This document shows, in pieces, positions 23,857 to 31,541 of a stretch of 39,945 nt of DNA. Source of the DNA: an uncultured Treponema sp. (GTDB lineage: Bacteria; Spirochaetota; Spirochaetia; Treponematales; Treponemataceae); the NCBI GenBank assembly GCA_937902125.1, contig CALDIB010000023.1, positions 1 through 39,945 of the forward strand, in the 5' to 3' direction. A program made the position numbers and the translations under genes. The notes below the pieces were generated by a model that worked only from the letters and a program-made list of their open reading frames with translations, did not search any database and was not told the origin of the DNA. The first letter of the stretch is position 1; each line of letters opens with the position of its first letter.

Positions 23857-25005
23857 CTAAAAGGCCAACTTGATGATGTCAAACAAATCGTCGCTTGTCA
23901 TGCTGCGGGGAAGATAGTTCACCATGTCAAGCTGCCCCGCGTCTTCGGCGGCAAGGGCAAGCTCGTCGATGCCCAAAGACAAATCCTTGAGGCGCGCCGG
24001 AAGGTTGGCCTTGGCGATCCGCTCGCGGATGTTTTCCGCGTAGGCGGCGCAGGCTTCCTCCACTGTAGCGGTTTCAGGAGCGGCCCTAAGAATTTTTGCA
24101 AGGCGGGCTATGCGGTCGCCCTTGAACTTTGCGTGGTCTTCTATAATATACGGGAACAAAATCGAAGTCACAAGGGATTGGGAAATCTTGAACTTTGTGT
24201 TTATGCTCAAGGCCAAAAGGGTGGCCGCCCCTTGGGAGGCTATGGAAGAGGCCAAGCCCGCCATGCAGCCGCCTTGACTTAGCAAGACTTCGCTGGGAGT
24301 TGTAATCATAAGGCTTGGCGCGCCGTCCCTGCCGTAACCGGTAAGTTCCACCGCTTTTTCCGCGACCATGTCGCTAAAGAAAGAGGCGCGGGGAGAAAGG
24401 TAGGCTTCTGTGGCCAAACACAAAACTTCAAGCGCCATGGAAGCGATTTGATTTTCCGTTAGCGAAACCGTCAAGTTTGTGTCAAAGACCGCCAGCTTGC
24501 AAATTGAATTCTTGCTTTTTATAATTTTTGTTGACTTTGAGCGGGAGTCAATCACAGGAGTAAAGGTTGAAAACAAGTAAGGACTGCGGATTGTTGTGGG
24601 AACGCAAATAAGGGGAAGAGGCGCCACTCCCGGAACCGCGCCGTCCACAAAGTCATACAAGTCGTGGCTTTCGTAAAAGAGGGCGCAAACGGCTTTGGCC
24701 ACATTTAAAACCTTGTTTCCGCCAATTCCAATAACGCCGTGAACATGGGCTTGCCGCGCCAACAAAAGCGCCTGCTCTATCGTCTTTGTGGCCGAACCTT
24801 CGCCAAGCTCTTCAAAAATAAAATGCTCTATCTTGTGGTCGTCAAGGGATTTTTTGGCCTTTTCCGAAATGCCCACTTCGCGAAGCATCGGGTCGATTAT
24901 GACCATAAATTTTTTTCCAATTTCCAGCGCGAACTGGCCCAAGCGGCTCATGGCGTAGGAGCCCAAAACTATGTTTGGCGAAACTTTAAAAATGAAATCG
25001 GCCAT
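23857..25005 (-). CDS. Iron-ADH-fold protein lacking metal ligands
   Basis: 382 residues with the overall order of the iron-containing alcohol dehydrogenase/glycerol dehydrogenase family: an N-terminal nucleotide-binding half (GVIGIGGNKVLNVAKAV in place of GGGSxxDxAK, then CVPTTIRS in place of VPTT.GTGSE) and a helical C-terminal half (ALEVLCLATEAYLSPRA). By my alignment to FucO-type enzymes, the four metal ligands are replaced: Asp by Glu193, His by Leu197, His by Thr262, and the PHG His by Gln276. It is therefore either a pseudoenzyme or works without the usual metal. It has an AGAGG ribosome site and lies downstream of flgM beyond a terminator. Confidence 0.85.
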   Translation of the reverse strand: MADFIFKVSPNIVLGSYAMSRLGQFALEIGKKFMVIIDPMLREVGISEKAKKSLDDHKIEHFIFEELGEGSATKTIEQALLLARQAHVHGVIGIGGNKVLNVAKAVCALFYESHDLYDFVDGAVPGVAPLPLICVPTTIRSPYLFSTFTPVIDSRSKSTKIIKSKNSICKLAVFDTNLTVSLTENQIASMALEVLCLATEAYLSPRASFFSDMVAEKAVELTGYGRDGAPSLMITTPSEVLLSQGGCMAGLASSIASQGAATLLALSINTKFKISQSLVTSILFPYIIEDHAKFKGDRIARLAKILRAAPETATVEEACAAYAENIRERIAKANLPARLKDLSLGIDELALAAEDAGQLDMVNYLPRSMTSDDLFDIIKLAF

Positions 25006-25021
25006 TTTTTCCTCTTTTTAA

Positions 25022-25055
25022 GCAAAAAAAAAGGCGGAACTTTAAATTCCGCCTT
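25022..25055 (-). terminator. Intrinsic terminator of flgM
   Basis: A perfect 9-bp stem (25031-25039 with 25047-25055) is followed on the minus strand by a run of nine T residues. It lies 40 bp after the flgM stop codon and before the iron-ADH-like gene. Confidence 0.85.
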
Positions 25056-25094
25056 AATTAAATTCAGTCAAAAAACAAGATTTGGACTTTCGGA

Positions 25095-25382
25095 TTATAT
25101 TCCGTAAGCCTGCATGATTCTGTCGGCTGTGGCGCTAATTGTCTGCGGATTGAGATAATTGGCGTCCTTGATTTTTTCCTTGATTTGAGCCACCAAATCG
25201 GCCCTAACGTCAGGAGTCTCGTCGGCGATGCCCTTGAGATAGTAAGCCTCCGCCATTTCCTTGGCTTCCGCTGATATTGAAACTGAATCCCTGGTAGACT
25301 GAACGCTGCCCGCGCTTTGCGTCCGCTTAGAGCTCTGAACGTTGCCAAGAGGATTGATTCCTCCAATTTGATCTATTCTCAT
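25095..25382 (-). CDS. flgM: Anti-sigma-28 factor FlgM
   Basis: 95-residue regulator that binds the flagellar sigma-28 factor and is released when the hook is complete. It shows the FlgM layout: an MRIDQIGGINPL start, a disordered Ser/Gln-rich first half, then DSVSISAEAKEMAEAY and the sigma-binding helices PDVRADLVAQIKEKIKD and ISATADRIMQAYGI. The AGAGGTG ribosome site is well placed. A sigma-28-type promoter lies upstream, which would give the usual feedback loop, and an intrinsic terminator follows. It implies a motile spirochaete. Confidence 0.93.
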   Translation of the reverse strand: MRIDQIGGINPLGNVQSSKRTQSAGSVQSTRDSVSISAEAKEMAEAYYLKGIADETPDVRADLVAQIKEKIKDANYLNPQTISATADRIMQAYGI

Positions 25383-25450
25383 AATGCACCTCTACTGTTT
25401 TTATGGAAAGTTAAAGGCCCTTTTCAAGCCCTTAAGCCCTCTTATTATGA

Positions 25451-25478
25451 TTATCGGCCTTTTCCAACGGCAAGTTTA
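25451..25478 (-). promoter_or_regulatory. Sigma-28 (FliA)-type promoter for flgM
   Basis: Minus strand TAAACTTG (25471-25478), 12-bp spacer and a perfect GCCGATAA (25451-25458). The known consensus is TAAAGTTT, 11 bp, GCCGATAA. The predicted start is near 25444, about 60 nt before the flgM ATG. Confidence 0.8.
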
Positions 25479-25605
25479 GCAAAATTTCTTGTTTTTTTGC
25501 AGAAAAACAAGAAATTTTGCTTTTGCTAGTTGTAATATCTACGTGTCCGCTCACGCGGACCACTGGCAATAGCGTTTTTTTGCGAATTTTCGCAAATTTT
25601 ACGCT
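25478..25605. repeat. Hairpins between rsmI and flgM
   Basis: A perfect 19-bp stem with a 6-nt loop (25478-25496 with 25503-25521), a 6-bp stem with a TCAC loop (25545-25550 with 25555-25560), and a TTGCGAA/TTCGCAA stem (25580-25586 with 25589-25595) inside an AGCG/CGCT outer pair that reaches into the rsmI stop codon. The last two probably end rsmI transcription. Confidence 0.8.
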
Positions 25606-26305
25606 ACTCGTCGGCCGATTGCCTTCCCTTCCCTAAAATTCCGGCCACAAAAACGGCAAATTCGCCCTTAATGGCCGGCCGGCCGGCAAAATCGTCCCGA
25701 ACTTGGACGCTGGCCCCCTCCACAATTTCTTCGTGAAGCTTGGTCAGCTCCCGCCCTACGACAATCCGCCGCTCGCTGTCAATATCGGCTATATCCGCCA
25801 ACAACTTGACTATTCTAAAAGGCGATTCGTATAAAACAAAGGCCTTTTGCGTTTCCAAAAGCTCTTTAAGCCGCTTGCGCCTCTTTCCGGGGCTTGGCGA
25901 AAGGAAGCCCTCAAAAATCAGGGTCTTTCCGCCGGGGCCGGCCACGCTTGCCAAGGTTGCGAAGGCGCTGGGTCCAGGAATTGGAACCACGGCAAAGCCC
26001 GCCTGCCTGACCTTGTAGGCCAAAATGGAGCCGGGATCGCTTATTCCAGGCATTCCAGCGTCGCTGGCGTAGGCCACGTTCCGCCCTTCTTTTAAAAGCC
26101 CGATGATTTTGTCGGCCGCCGCGTCCTCGTTTTGGGCGCGGCACGAAATCATGGGCTTGCGTATTTCAAAATGCGTAAGCAGTTCCAAGGTATGGCGGGT
26201 GTCTTCCGCCGCCACAATGTCAACGGCCTTGAAAGTTTCCAAAGCCCTGTAAGTTATGTCGCCCAAATTGCCTATGGGCGTTCCAACGATGTAAAGGACT
26301 GCCAC
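25604..26305 (-). CDS. rsmI: 16S rRNA 2'-O-ribose methyltransferase (C1402)
   Basis: 233-residue SAM-dependent enzyme of the tetrapyrrole-methylase fold that methylates the ribose of C1402 in 16S rRNA. Signatures are LYIVGTPIGNLGDIT at the start, AEDTRHTLELL, SDAGMPGISDPG, VVPIPGPSA and FEGFLSPSPGKRRKRL. It starts at a GTG with no Shine-Dalgarno; the promoter is spaced for a leaderless mRNA. Length is slightly short of typical (about 270-280) because the C-terminal extension is missing, as in many RsmI proteins of anaerobes. Confidence 0.94.
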   Translation of the reverse strand: MAVLYIVGTPIGNLGDITYRALETFKAVDIVAAEDTRHTLELLTHFEIRKPMISCRAQNEDAAADKIIGLLKEGRNVAYASDAGMPGISDPGSILAYKVRQAGFAVVPIPGPSAFATLASVAGPGGKTLIFEGFLSPSPGKRRKRLKELLETQKAFVLYESPFRIVKLLADIADIDSERRIVVGRELTKLHEEIVEGASVQVRDDFAGRPAIKGEFAVFVAGILGKGRQSADE

Positions 26306-26311
26306 AAGTAT

Positions 26312-26340
26312 ATGCTAGCGCGCTTTTTCAAAATTTTCAA
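26312..26340 (-). promoter_or_regulatory. rsmI promoter, leaderless spacing
   Basis: Minus strand TTGAAA (26335-26340), 17-bp spacer and TAGCAT (26312-26317), then 6 nt to the GTG start. No Shine-Dalgarno is present. Confidence 0.5.
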
Positions 26341-26390
26341 GGGAATTTTTAGTCAAGAGGCAATTCGCCGGCCCTTGCGCTCAACTTTAT

Positions 26391-27008
26391 TTAGCAGACT
26401 TGGCCGAAGTCTTTTTCCACGATTATTTCAACTTTATCGCCTTGCAAATTGACAAGCACATTGTCGGCGATGTTGGAAATAATTGATTTTTCAAGCTCGT
26501 CCCAACATTCACCTTTTAATTTCTTGGCCTTTTCCTGATAATCGCTTAAAGCCCATACAGCCGACAAGTTATCTTCGTCATTTTTTAACACTTCGTCATA
26601 GATGGCGGGAATTCTCATCCTGCCCTGCTGGTAGTCAAGAAGCATAAATTGCGCCGCGAGCTTTATTTTTGCCATGACTCCCACAGCCGCGGAATTTTTT
26701 TTGTCGGAAGAAACGGATATAAGCTTTTTGCGCTTTTCCGCCGTAAGAAATTCATTGGGACAAAGGGAAACGTGAATCGCGAACTTTTTTCCTTCGCTTT
26801 CAATCCAAAAATTTCCATCGGAGAATCCAAGCAATTCAGGCAACATTCCCACCAACTCTTCGGCAAGAAGAGAAAGGCGGACACTTTCTTTTTTGTCAAG
26901 TTTTCCCCGCTCCGCCGCGCTCTTTGTTTCTGTTAGCAAAGCTTGAAGGGAATCCATATCTTTTGAAAGCTTAAAAACCTCTGATTTCATTTTTCTTTTC
27001 CTTGTCAT
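26391..27008 (-). CDS. Unrecognised soluble protein, possibly degenerate GHKL ATPase-like
   Basis: 205 residues, no signal peptide or membrane segment. The block SVRLSLLAEELVGMLPELLGF, followed by a short beta-strand pair (GNFWIESEGKKFAIHVSL), recalls the first motif of RsbW-like GHKL ATPases, but the Asn that should follow the Glu is absent and no G1/G2 glycine box is visible. I do not claim the family. The first ATG overlaps the stop of the CDF gene by four bases (ATGA), suggesting translational coupling; a second ATG six codons on has a better AAGGA ribosome site. It is the last gene of a three-gene operon. Confidence 0.7.
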   Translation of the reverse strand: MTRKRKMKSEVFKLSKDMDSLQALLTETKSAAERGKLDKKESVRLSLLAEELVGMLPELLGFSDGNFWIESEGKKFAIHVSLCPNEFLTAEKRKKLISVSSDKKNSAAVGVMAKIKLAAQFMLLDYQQGRMRIPAIYDEVLKNDEDNLSAVWALSDYQEKAKKLKGECWDELEKSIISNIADNVLVNLQGDKVEIIVEKDFGQVC

Positions 27009-28132
27009 TCAGAATAATCATAGTCCACAGTGATGGAAACGTCATATTCAGGAAAAAGCTTTTTTACTCTTTCACCAATCTCTTTTCGGAGCGCCTTTTT
27101 ATTTTGAGCGTCAAAATCAACCACTATGTCAAACTTGACAACCATGTCAATCTTGTCCTTATAAAAGCCGTGCATCTGCAAGACATCTTTATATTCGGAA
27201 AGAAGCTTCTTAACTTTGTTTTTGTCGTTTGTCGCCTCTTGGCTTCCGGCATTTGTGGCATACACCGTTATTCCCGAAAGATTGACTCCTGTGTCCTGCA
27301 AAACTTTTTGGGCTATGCTCCGTTCAAGGGAATCAAGATACAAGGCCGTCAAGGACTCGTTAACCTCAATGTGCGCGGAACCCAAAAGCCGGTCTCTGCC
27401 ATAGTCGTGTATGACAAGGCAGTATACGCCGTCAACTTCCGGAAATGTTTTGATGGATTCTTTTACGGCTTTTGACAATTTTACAGGAACCCTTTCGCCA
27501 AGAATTTCGCTCACCGTGGCATAAAGGGTTTCAAGGCCAGCTTTAAGGATCAATACGGAAAACACCAGTCCCAAAAAAGCTTCCAAATTGAGGCCTGTCA
27601 AAATAAAGACAAGAGCCACTACAATAGTTGAAATTGAAATAAAAGAATCATTGAGAGCGTCTTTTCCCGAAGCCACAAGAGACTCAGAGTCAAGTTTTTT
27701 TCCAGACTTTATGGTGTATAAGCCCAACGCCATCCGCGCCGCGACGGTTCCACCTATCACTTCAAGGGCGAGAACGCTGTAGCTTGGCGCCGCTGGATTT
27801 ATGATTTTTTTTATGGATTCAACTATCGAAAACAAGCCTGTGTAACTGATGATTATTCCTATGGCCATGGTGGAAAGACATTCTATCCTGCCATACCCAT
27901 AAGGATGCCGCCGGTCGGGATCTTTTTCCGAAAGCTTCACGCCAATAATCGTTATCAGAGGAGCCAACGCGTCAGTTAGGTTGTTGACAGCGTCAAGCGT
28001 TATAGATGTGGAAGACGAGCGAAGGCCAACAAGCAGTTTTAGGGAAGCTAAAACCACATTGGCCGCTATTCCTATAACGCTTGTCTTTATTATTTCCTTC
28101 GTTCTGTCCATTTTATCGCCCATATTTACCAT
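27005..28132 (-). CDS. CDF-family metal exporter, likely manganese
   Basis: About 375-residue cation diffusion facilitator. Six hydrophobic segments cover the first about 210 residues, followed by the cytoplasmic dimerisation domain and an extra C-terminal part of about 90 residues. The transport-site motifs read N-x3-D (NNLTD in LDAVNNLTDAL) and D-x3-D (KDALNDS). An N-D-D-D set instead of H/D-rich zinc sites is known from manganese-type CDF proteins such as MntE, so manganese (or iron) export is inferred. Several in-frame starts (28141 GTG; 28132, 28123 and 28111 ATG) cannot be separated; I chose the first ATG. It sits in an operon with a 76-residue helical protein and the gene that overlaps its stop. 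Confidence 0.88.
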   Translation of the reverse strand: MVNMGDKMDRTKEIIKTSVIGIAANVVLASLKLLVGLRSSSTSITLDAVNNLTDALAPLITIIGVKLSEKDPDRRHPYGYGRIECLSTMAIGIIISYTGLFSIVESIKKIINPAAPSYSVLALEVIGGTVAARMALGLYTIKSGKKLDSESLVASGKDALNDSFISISTIVVALVFILTGLNLEAFLGLVFSVLILKAGLETLYATVSEILGERVPVKLSKAVKESIKTFPEVDGVYCLVIHDYGRDRLLGSAHIEVNESLTALYLDSLERSIAQKVLQDTGVNLSGITVYATNAGSQEATNDKNKVKKLLSEYKDVLQMHGFYKDKIDMVVKFDIVVDFDAQNKKALRKEIGERVKKLFPEYDVSITVDYDYSE

Positions 28133-28189
28133 CGCCTGCACAATTATTCTTGCAGAGCGACAAAAGCACGGAACTTAAGAAGATCGCGC

Positions 28190-28420
28190 TTAGAGATTTA
28201 CAACTTTTGAAAGGATGGCGACAATTGTGTTGATCGCGTCTTTCTTTTCAAGCTCTTTGGTCTTGTTGTTCTTTGCAAAAAGAACCTGAGCCACGTCAGA
28301 AATCAAAACGCCCAAATCTTCAAAAATGTCAATCTGAGAGTCTTCAATATTTTCCAAATCCTTTACAGCCGCATCGACGCGGGAAAGGATTTCTTTAATT
28401 TCTTTGTTCATTGCTGTCAT
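28190..28420 (-). CDS. Small helical hypothetical protein
   Basis: 76 residues, acidic, almost wholly alpha-helical with heptad-like spacing (IKEILSRVDAAVKDLENIEDSQIDIFEDL), no cysteines and no membrane segment. I recognise no family. It has a strong AGGAG ribosome site and a near-perfect promoter, and is the first gene of the operon with the CDF exporter. It may be a regulator or partner of the exporter, which is a guess from position alone. Confidence 0.8.
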   Translation of the reverse strand: MTAMNKEIKEILSRVDAAVKDLENIEDSQIDIFEDLGVLISDVAQVLFAKNNKTKELEKKDAINTIVAILSKVVNL

Positions 28421-28436
28421 ACAAAATCTCCTGTAT

Positions 28437-28492
28437 GTTTTAGAATCTTGGCTATTATATCCTATTCAGTCTCTATTTGTCAAGTTTTAGAA
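28437..28492 (-). promoter_or_regulatory. Promoter of the CDF operon, flanked by a 9-bp direct repeat
   Basis: Minus strand TTGACA (28478-28483), 18-bp spacer and TATAAT (28454-28459), both boxes perfect. A 9-bp direct repeat, TTCTAAAAC on the minus strand, lies on both sides (28437-28445 and 28484-28492), 47 bp apart, and could be a paired regulator site. Confidence 0.8.
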
Positions 28493-28509
28493 ACTAAACA
28501 GAACATGGC

Positions 28510-28543
28510 GGCGCTTGCGCAAACGCCTGAAATGCAATAAGAT
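28510..28543 (+). promoter_or_regulatory. DUF1538 promoter with near-palindrome
   Basis: TTGCGC (28515-28520), 17-bp spacer and TAAGAT (28538-28543), 6 nt before the ATG. An 18-bp palindrome with one mismatched pair (28510-28527, centred on TTGCGCAA) covers the -35 box and may be an operator. Confidence 0.45.
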
Positions 28544-28549
28544 AATTCA

Positions 28550-30061
28550 ATGGACATAGCCGCAAAATTCAAGGAAACCGCAAAATCGGTCTTTCCTGTC
28601 ATTGCAATCGTTCTCGTGTTGGGGCTGACAGTCGTTCCGTTGGAAAAAACTTTGCTGACTAGATTTGCGCTTGGCGGCTTGATATTGATTTTTGGCTTGA
28701 CAATATTTTTGATGGGCGTTGGAATAGGAATAGAGCCCATGGGCGAACGTTGCGGAGCGTCTTTGCTGGCTAAAAAGAATTTGCCGCTCCTCTTGTCTTG
28801 CGCCTTTGCAATCGGTTTTATCGTGACGGCCGCCGAGCCGGACATACAAGTTTTTGCCGACCAAGTTAAGGAAATCTTTCCTTATGTGAACAAGTTGGTC
28901 TTTACCTTCGCCATTGCCGGCGGCGTGGGAATCTTTTTACTTTTAGGCTTGCTGCGAACCATCCTAAATTTTCCAATCAAGATTTTTTTCTTTGCCTTTT
29001 ACACCTTGCTATTTGCGCTGGCCTTCTTCGCCCCGCAAAACTTTTGGCCAATCGCCTTTGACTCAGGCGGAGCCACAACAGGCCCAATGACAGTTCCATT
29101 TATAATGTCCTTAGGCTTGGGCGTTTCGGCAGTTCGCTCGTCAAAGCAAAACGACTCGTCCTTTGGACTTACAGGAACGGCAAGCATAGGCCCTGTAATG
29201 GCCGTCTTGGTCTACTCAATCTTTTTGCGAGCGCCACAAAACCTTTCGCAAGAAATCGCGCAAACCCAACTAGACGCATTGTCCGCAAGCGGATTTTTTG
29301 CCCAAACATTCGTCCCCTTTATAAATGTCCTTCCGATTTTTTTGCGGGAATCGCTTTTTGCAATCGCTCCGCTTTTTGTCTTGTTCATAATATTCCAAGC
29401 GGCGCTTTTAAGAATGAGCGCCCGCCAAGCGATCCGCATTGTCATCGGCTTTGTTTACGCCTACGCCGGGCTTTCGATTTTTTTGACAGGCGTGAACGGA
29501 GGTTTTAGCGACGCCGGCCGAGAGCTTGGAAAAACTCTTGGAAACTTAGCGATGCAAAACGGAGGCGCTTGGCTTTTGCTATTGATTTTGACAGGAGTGG
29601 CTTTTGGAGCGGTCATCGTTTGCGCGGAACCGGCGGTTTGGGTTTTGAGCGAACAGGTGGAACAAGTTTCAGGCGGAACGATAAAACGCAAGGCTCTATT
29701 AGTTTTTCTTTCAGCGGGAACGGCAATCGCCATAGCGATTTCATTGCTGGCAAATGTCTTTAACTTTAACATCAAATGGATTTTAATAATCGGATATTCG
29801 CTCAGCATGTCGCTGATGATTTTTTGTCCGTCCCTTTGGACTGGAATCGCCTTTGACTCAGGCGGAGTGGCGTCAGGGCCTCTCACCTCAACTTTCATTC
29901 TTTCGTTTACCATTGGAGCGGCCGCGACAAACCCCGCCGACTCTTTTGGCGTAATCGCGCTTGTGGCAATGATGCCCTTGAGCGCGATTCAAATAATGGG
30001 AATAATTTACAAGGCCAAGCAGTCGCGCAAAAAAAGCGCTAAGTCAAAGGAGGCCAAATGA
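28550..30061 (+). CDS. DUF1538 family membrane protein, internally duplicated
   Basis: 503-residue polytopic inner-membrane protein made of two DUF1538 units (PF07556). Each unit ends in the same motif: AFDSGGATTGPMTVPFIMSLGLG near residue 170, and AFDSGGVASGPLTSTFILSFTIG near 440; MGVGIGIEPMGER and VTAAEPDIQV in the first half match FLTGVNGGF and VCAEPAVWV in the second. The inverted-duplication style and DSGG motifs suggest a transporter, but no substrate is established. Its stop codon overlaps the start of a tandem P-II-like gene, a strong hint that the P-II protein regulates this membrane protein. Confidence 0.9.
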   Translation: MDIAAKFKETAKSVFPVIAIVLVLGLTVVPLEKTLLTRFALGGLILIFGLTIFLMGVGIGIEPMGERCGASLLAKKNLPLLLSCAFAIGFIVTAAEPDIQVFADQVKEIFPYVNKLVFTFAIAGGVGIFLLLGLLRTILNFPIKIFFFAFYTLLFALAFFAPQNFWPIAFDSGGATTGPMTVPFIMSLGLGVSAVRSSKQNDSSFGLTGTASIGPVMAVLVYSIFLRAPQNLSQEIAQTQLDALSASGFFAQTFVPFINVLPIFLRESLFAIAPLFVLFIIFQAALLRMSARQAIRIVIGFVYAYAGLSIFLTGVNGGFSDAGRELGKTLGNLAMQNGGAWLLLLILTGVAFGAVIVCAEPAVWVLSEQVEQVSGGTIKRKALLVFLSAGTAIAIAISLLANVFNFNIKWILIIGYSLSMSLMIFCPSLWTGIAFDSGGVASGPLTSTFILSFTIGAAATNPADSFGVIALVAMMPLSAIQIMGIIYKAKQSRKKSAKSKEAK

Positions 30062-30708
30062 TGTTCAAACTTCTAATTGCGATTGTTCCACGCGGGCAAT
30101 GCGACGCGATAAGCCAAGCGGCAAAAGCCGCGGGCGCCCCCGGCGGAACCATACTTCCAGGAAGAGGAACCGCGCCAAACAACATTTTGGCGCTCTTGGG
30201 CTTTGGCGACAGTTCCAAAGAAATTTTATTGAACGTTGTTCCCGACAGCGCCGAACAAAGAATCCGCCAGGCGATTCATGAGGAATTTGAAAAAAAGAAA
30301 GGTCAAGCGGGCGTTTTGTTTTCAATAAAAGTAAACTCATTCATCAAAAGCGGAAGCGCGGACGACCTTTGCAAGGAGGAAAATATTATGAATCAGGAAA
30401 ATTCTTACCAAATGATAACCGCCATTATTAACAAGGGCTACGCCGAAGACGCCATGGCCGCGGCTAGAAGCGCCGGCGCCGGCGGAGGAACCGTGCTGGG
30501 CGGAAGAGGAACGGCGCGAGAAGGAGACGAAAAATTCTTTGGCGTGGAAATCGTTCCAGAAAAAGAAATGCTAATGATTTTAGCTCCAAGCGACAAGGCG
30601 GCAGCCATCGAAAACGCAATCAAAGGCCTTGAGTGTTTTTCCAAGGGCGGAAGCGGAATCATCTTTACGACCAACGCCCAAGATTTTTCCCTTCTTGGAA
30701 AAAAATGA
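30061..30708 (+). CDS. Tandem P-II-like regulatory protein
   Basis: 215 residues containing two P-II-type units. The first is about residues 1-95 (FKLLIAIVPRGQCDAISQAAKAAGAPGGTILPGRG) and the second about 107-210 (YQMITAIINKGYAEDAMAAARSAGAGGGTVLGGRGT). Both keep the A-x-x-AGA-x-GGT-x-x-GRGT stretch of the P-II fold, but the long T-loop with the uridylylated tyrosine is shortened. P-II proteins sense adenine nucleotides and 2-oxoglutarate and gate transporters; here the likely target is the DUF1538 membrane protein immediately upstream, itself duplicated. A strong AAAGGAGG ribosome site inside the upstream gene favours the second of two adjacent ATGs (30061). Confidence 0.88.
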   Translation: MFKLLIAIVPRGQCDAISQAAKAAGAPGGTILPGRGTAPNNILALLGFGDSSKEILLNVVPDSAEQRIRQAIHEEFEKKKGQAGVLFSIKVNSFIKSGSADDLCKEENIMNQENSYQMITAIINKGYAEDAMAAARSAGAGGGTVLGGRGTAREGDEKFFGVEIVPEKEMLMILAPSDKAAAIENAIKGLECFSKGGSGIIFTTNAQDFSLLGKK

Positions 30709-31460
30709 ATTTCATTCACTTTGAAAAAATCGACTCCACCAACGCCGAAGCCTTAAGGCGCTTGGCCTTGGCGGACGACCCCAGAAGCCTTGACCAAACC
30801 CTCATCGCCGCCGAGGAGCAAAGCGCCGGCCGGGGCAGAATGAAGCGGCCCTTTTATTCTCCCGCAAAAAGCGGAATCTACTTTACGGCAATCCACGCCC
30901 CGCAAAAAAGCCTGCAAGAGCCGGCCAAGCTTACAGCCGCCGCCGCCGTGGCGGTTTGCCGCTCCATAGAAGAATTTTTTGGCGTCGAGGCAAAAATCAA
31001 ATGGGTCAACGACATTTATGTTCGCGAAAAAAAAGTGTGCGGCATTTTGGCGGAAGGCCACTTGTCCAAAAACGGAAAAATTGACGCGGCGGCCATAGGC
31101 ATTGGAATAAACGTTTACCCAAGCGATTTTCCCGGCGACCTTGGAAACAAGGCCGGCTCAATTTTGACAAAAAAAAATCAAGGCTTGGACGACAAAAGGC
31201 TTCTTCTTGCCAAAGACGTTTCAGAAAAACTTTTTGCCTTGCTTGAATCGGAGGCCAAAAACCAAGAGGCGCTAAAGGAATACGCCGCGCGCTCATTTTT
31301 GGTCGGAAAAGAAATCCAAGTCATTCCGGTAATCGGCGATGAAAAGACAAGCTACAAGGCCAAAGTTTTGGGCATAGACCAAGAAGCGCGGCTCTTGGTC
31401 CGCCTTGAAGACGGAAGCGAGAGAGCGCTTTTTAGCGGCGAAATCTCGATTAAAATATAG
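30705..31460 (+). CDS. birA: Biotin--[acetyl-CoA-carboxylase] ligase
   Basis: 251-residue biotin protein ligase that attaches biotin to carrier proteins. It has the catalytic domain (IDSTNAEALR, the biotinyl-AMP loop SAGRGRMKRPF at residues 41-50, KWVNDIYVREKKVCGIL near 100) and the small C-terminal SH3-like domain (YKAKVLGIDQEARLLVRLEDG). The usual KWPND reads KWVND. There is no N-terminal helix-turn-helix, so it is a class I ligase that does not repress transcription. The ATG overlaps the P-II stop by four bases, showing coupled translation. An open frame further upstream belongs to the overlap and is not used. Confidence 0.93.
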   Translation: MNFIHFEKIDSTNAEALRRLALADDPRSLDQTLIAAEEQSAGRGRMKRPFYSPAKSGIYFTAIHAPQKSLQEPAKLTAAAAVAVCRSIEEFFGVEAKIKWVNDIYVREKKVCGILAEGHLSKNGKIDAAAIGIGINVYPSDFPGDLGNKAGSILTKKNQGLDDKRLLLAKDVSEKLFALLESEAKNQEALKEYAARSFLVGKEIQVIPVIGDEKTSYKAKVLGIDQEARLLVRLEDGSERALFSGEISIKI

Positions 31461-31466
31461 CGACTA

Positions 31467-31497
31467 TTGCGGCGCGATAATATAACTCGCGCCGCAA
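31467..31497. terminator. Hairpin after birA
   Basis: Perfect 11-bp stem (31467-31477 with 31487-31497), 9-nt loop, just after the birA stop and before the convergent his gene. A-rich, not T-rich, on the plus side. Confidence 0.6.
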
Positions 31498-31541
31498 AAG
31501 GAACGAGTGAAGGCTTTAAGCGAAGCGCGCCTTGACCGTTC

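Noticed and set aside
26391..27008. Firm assignment as an RsbW-type anti-sigma kinase
   Set aside because: Only one helix motif is suggestive; the Asn and glycine boxes needed for ATP binding are not seen.
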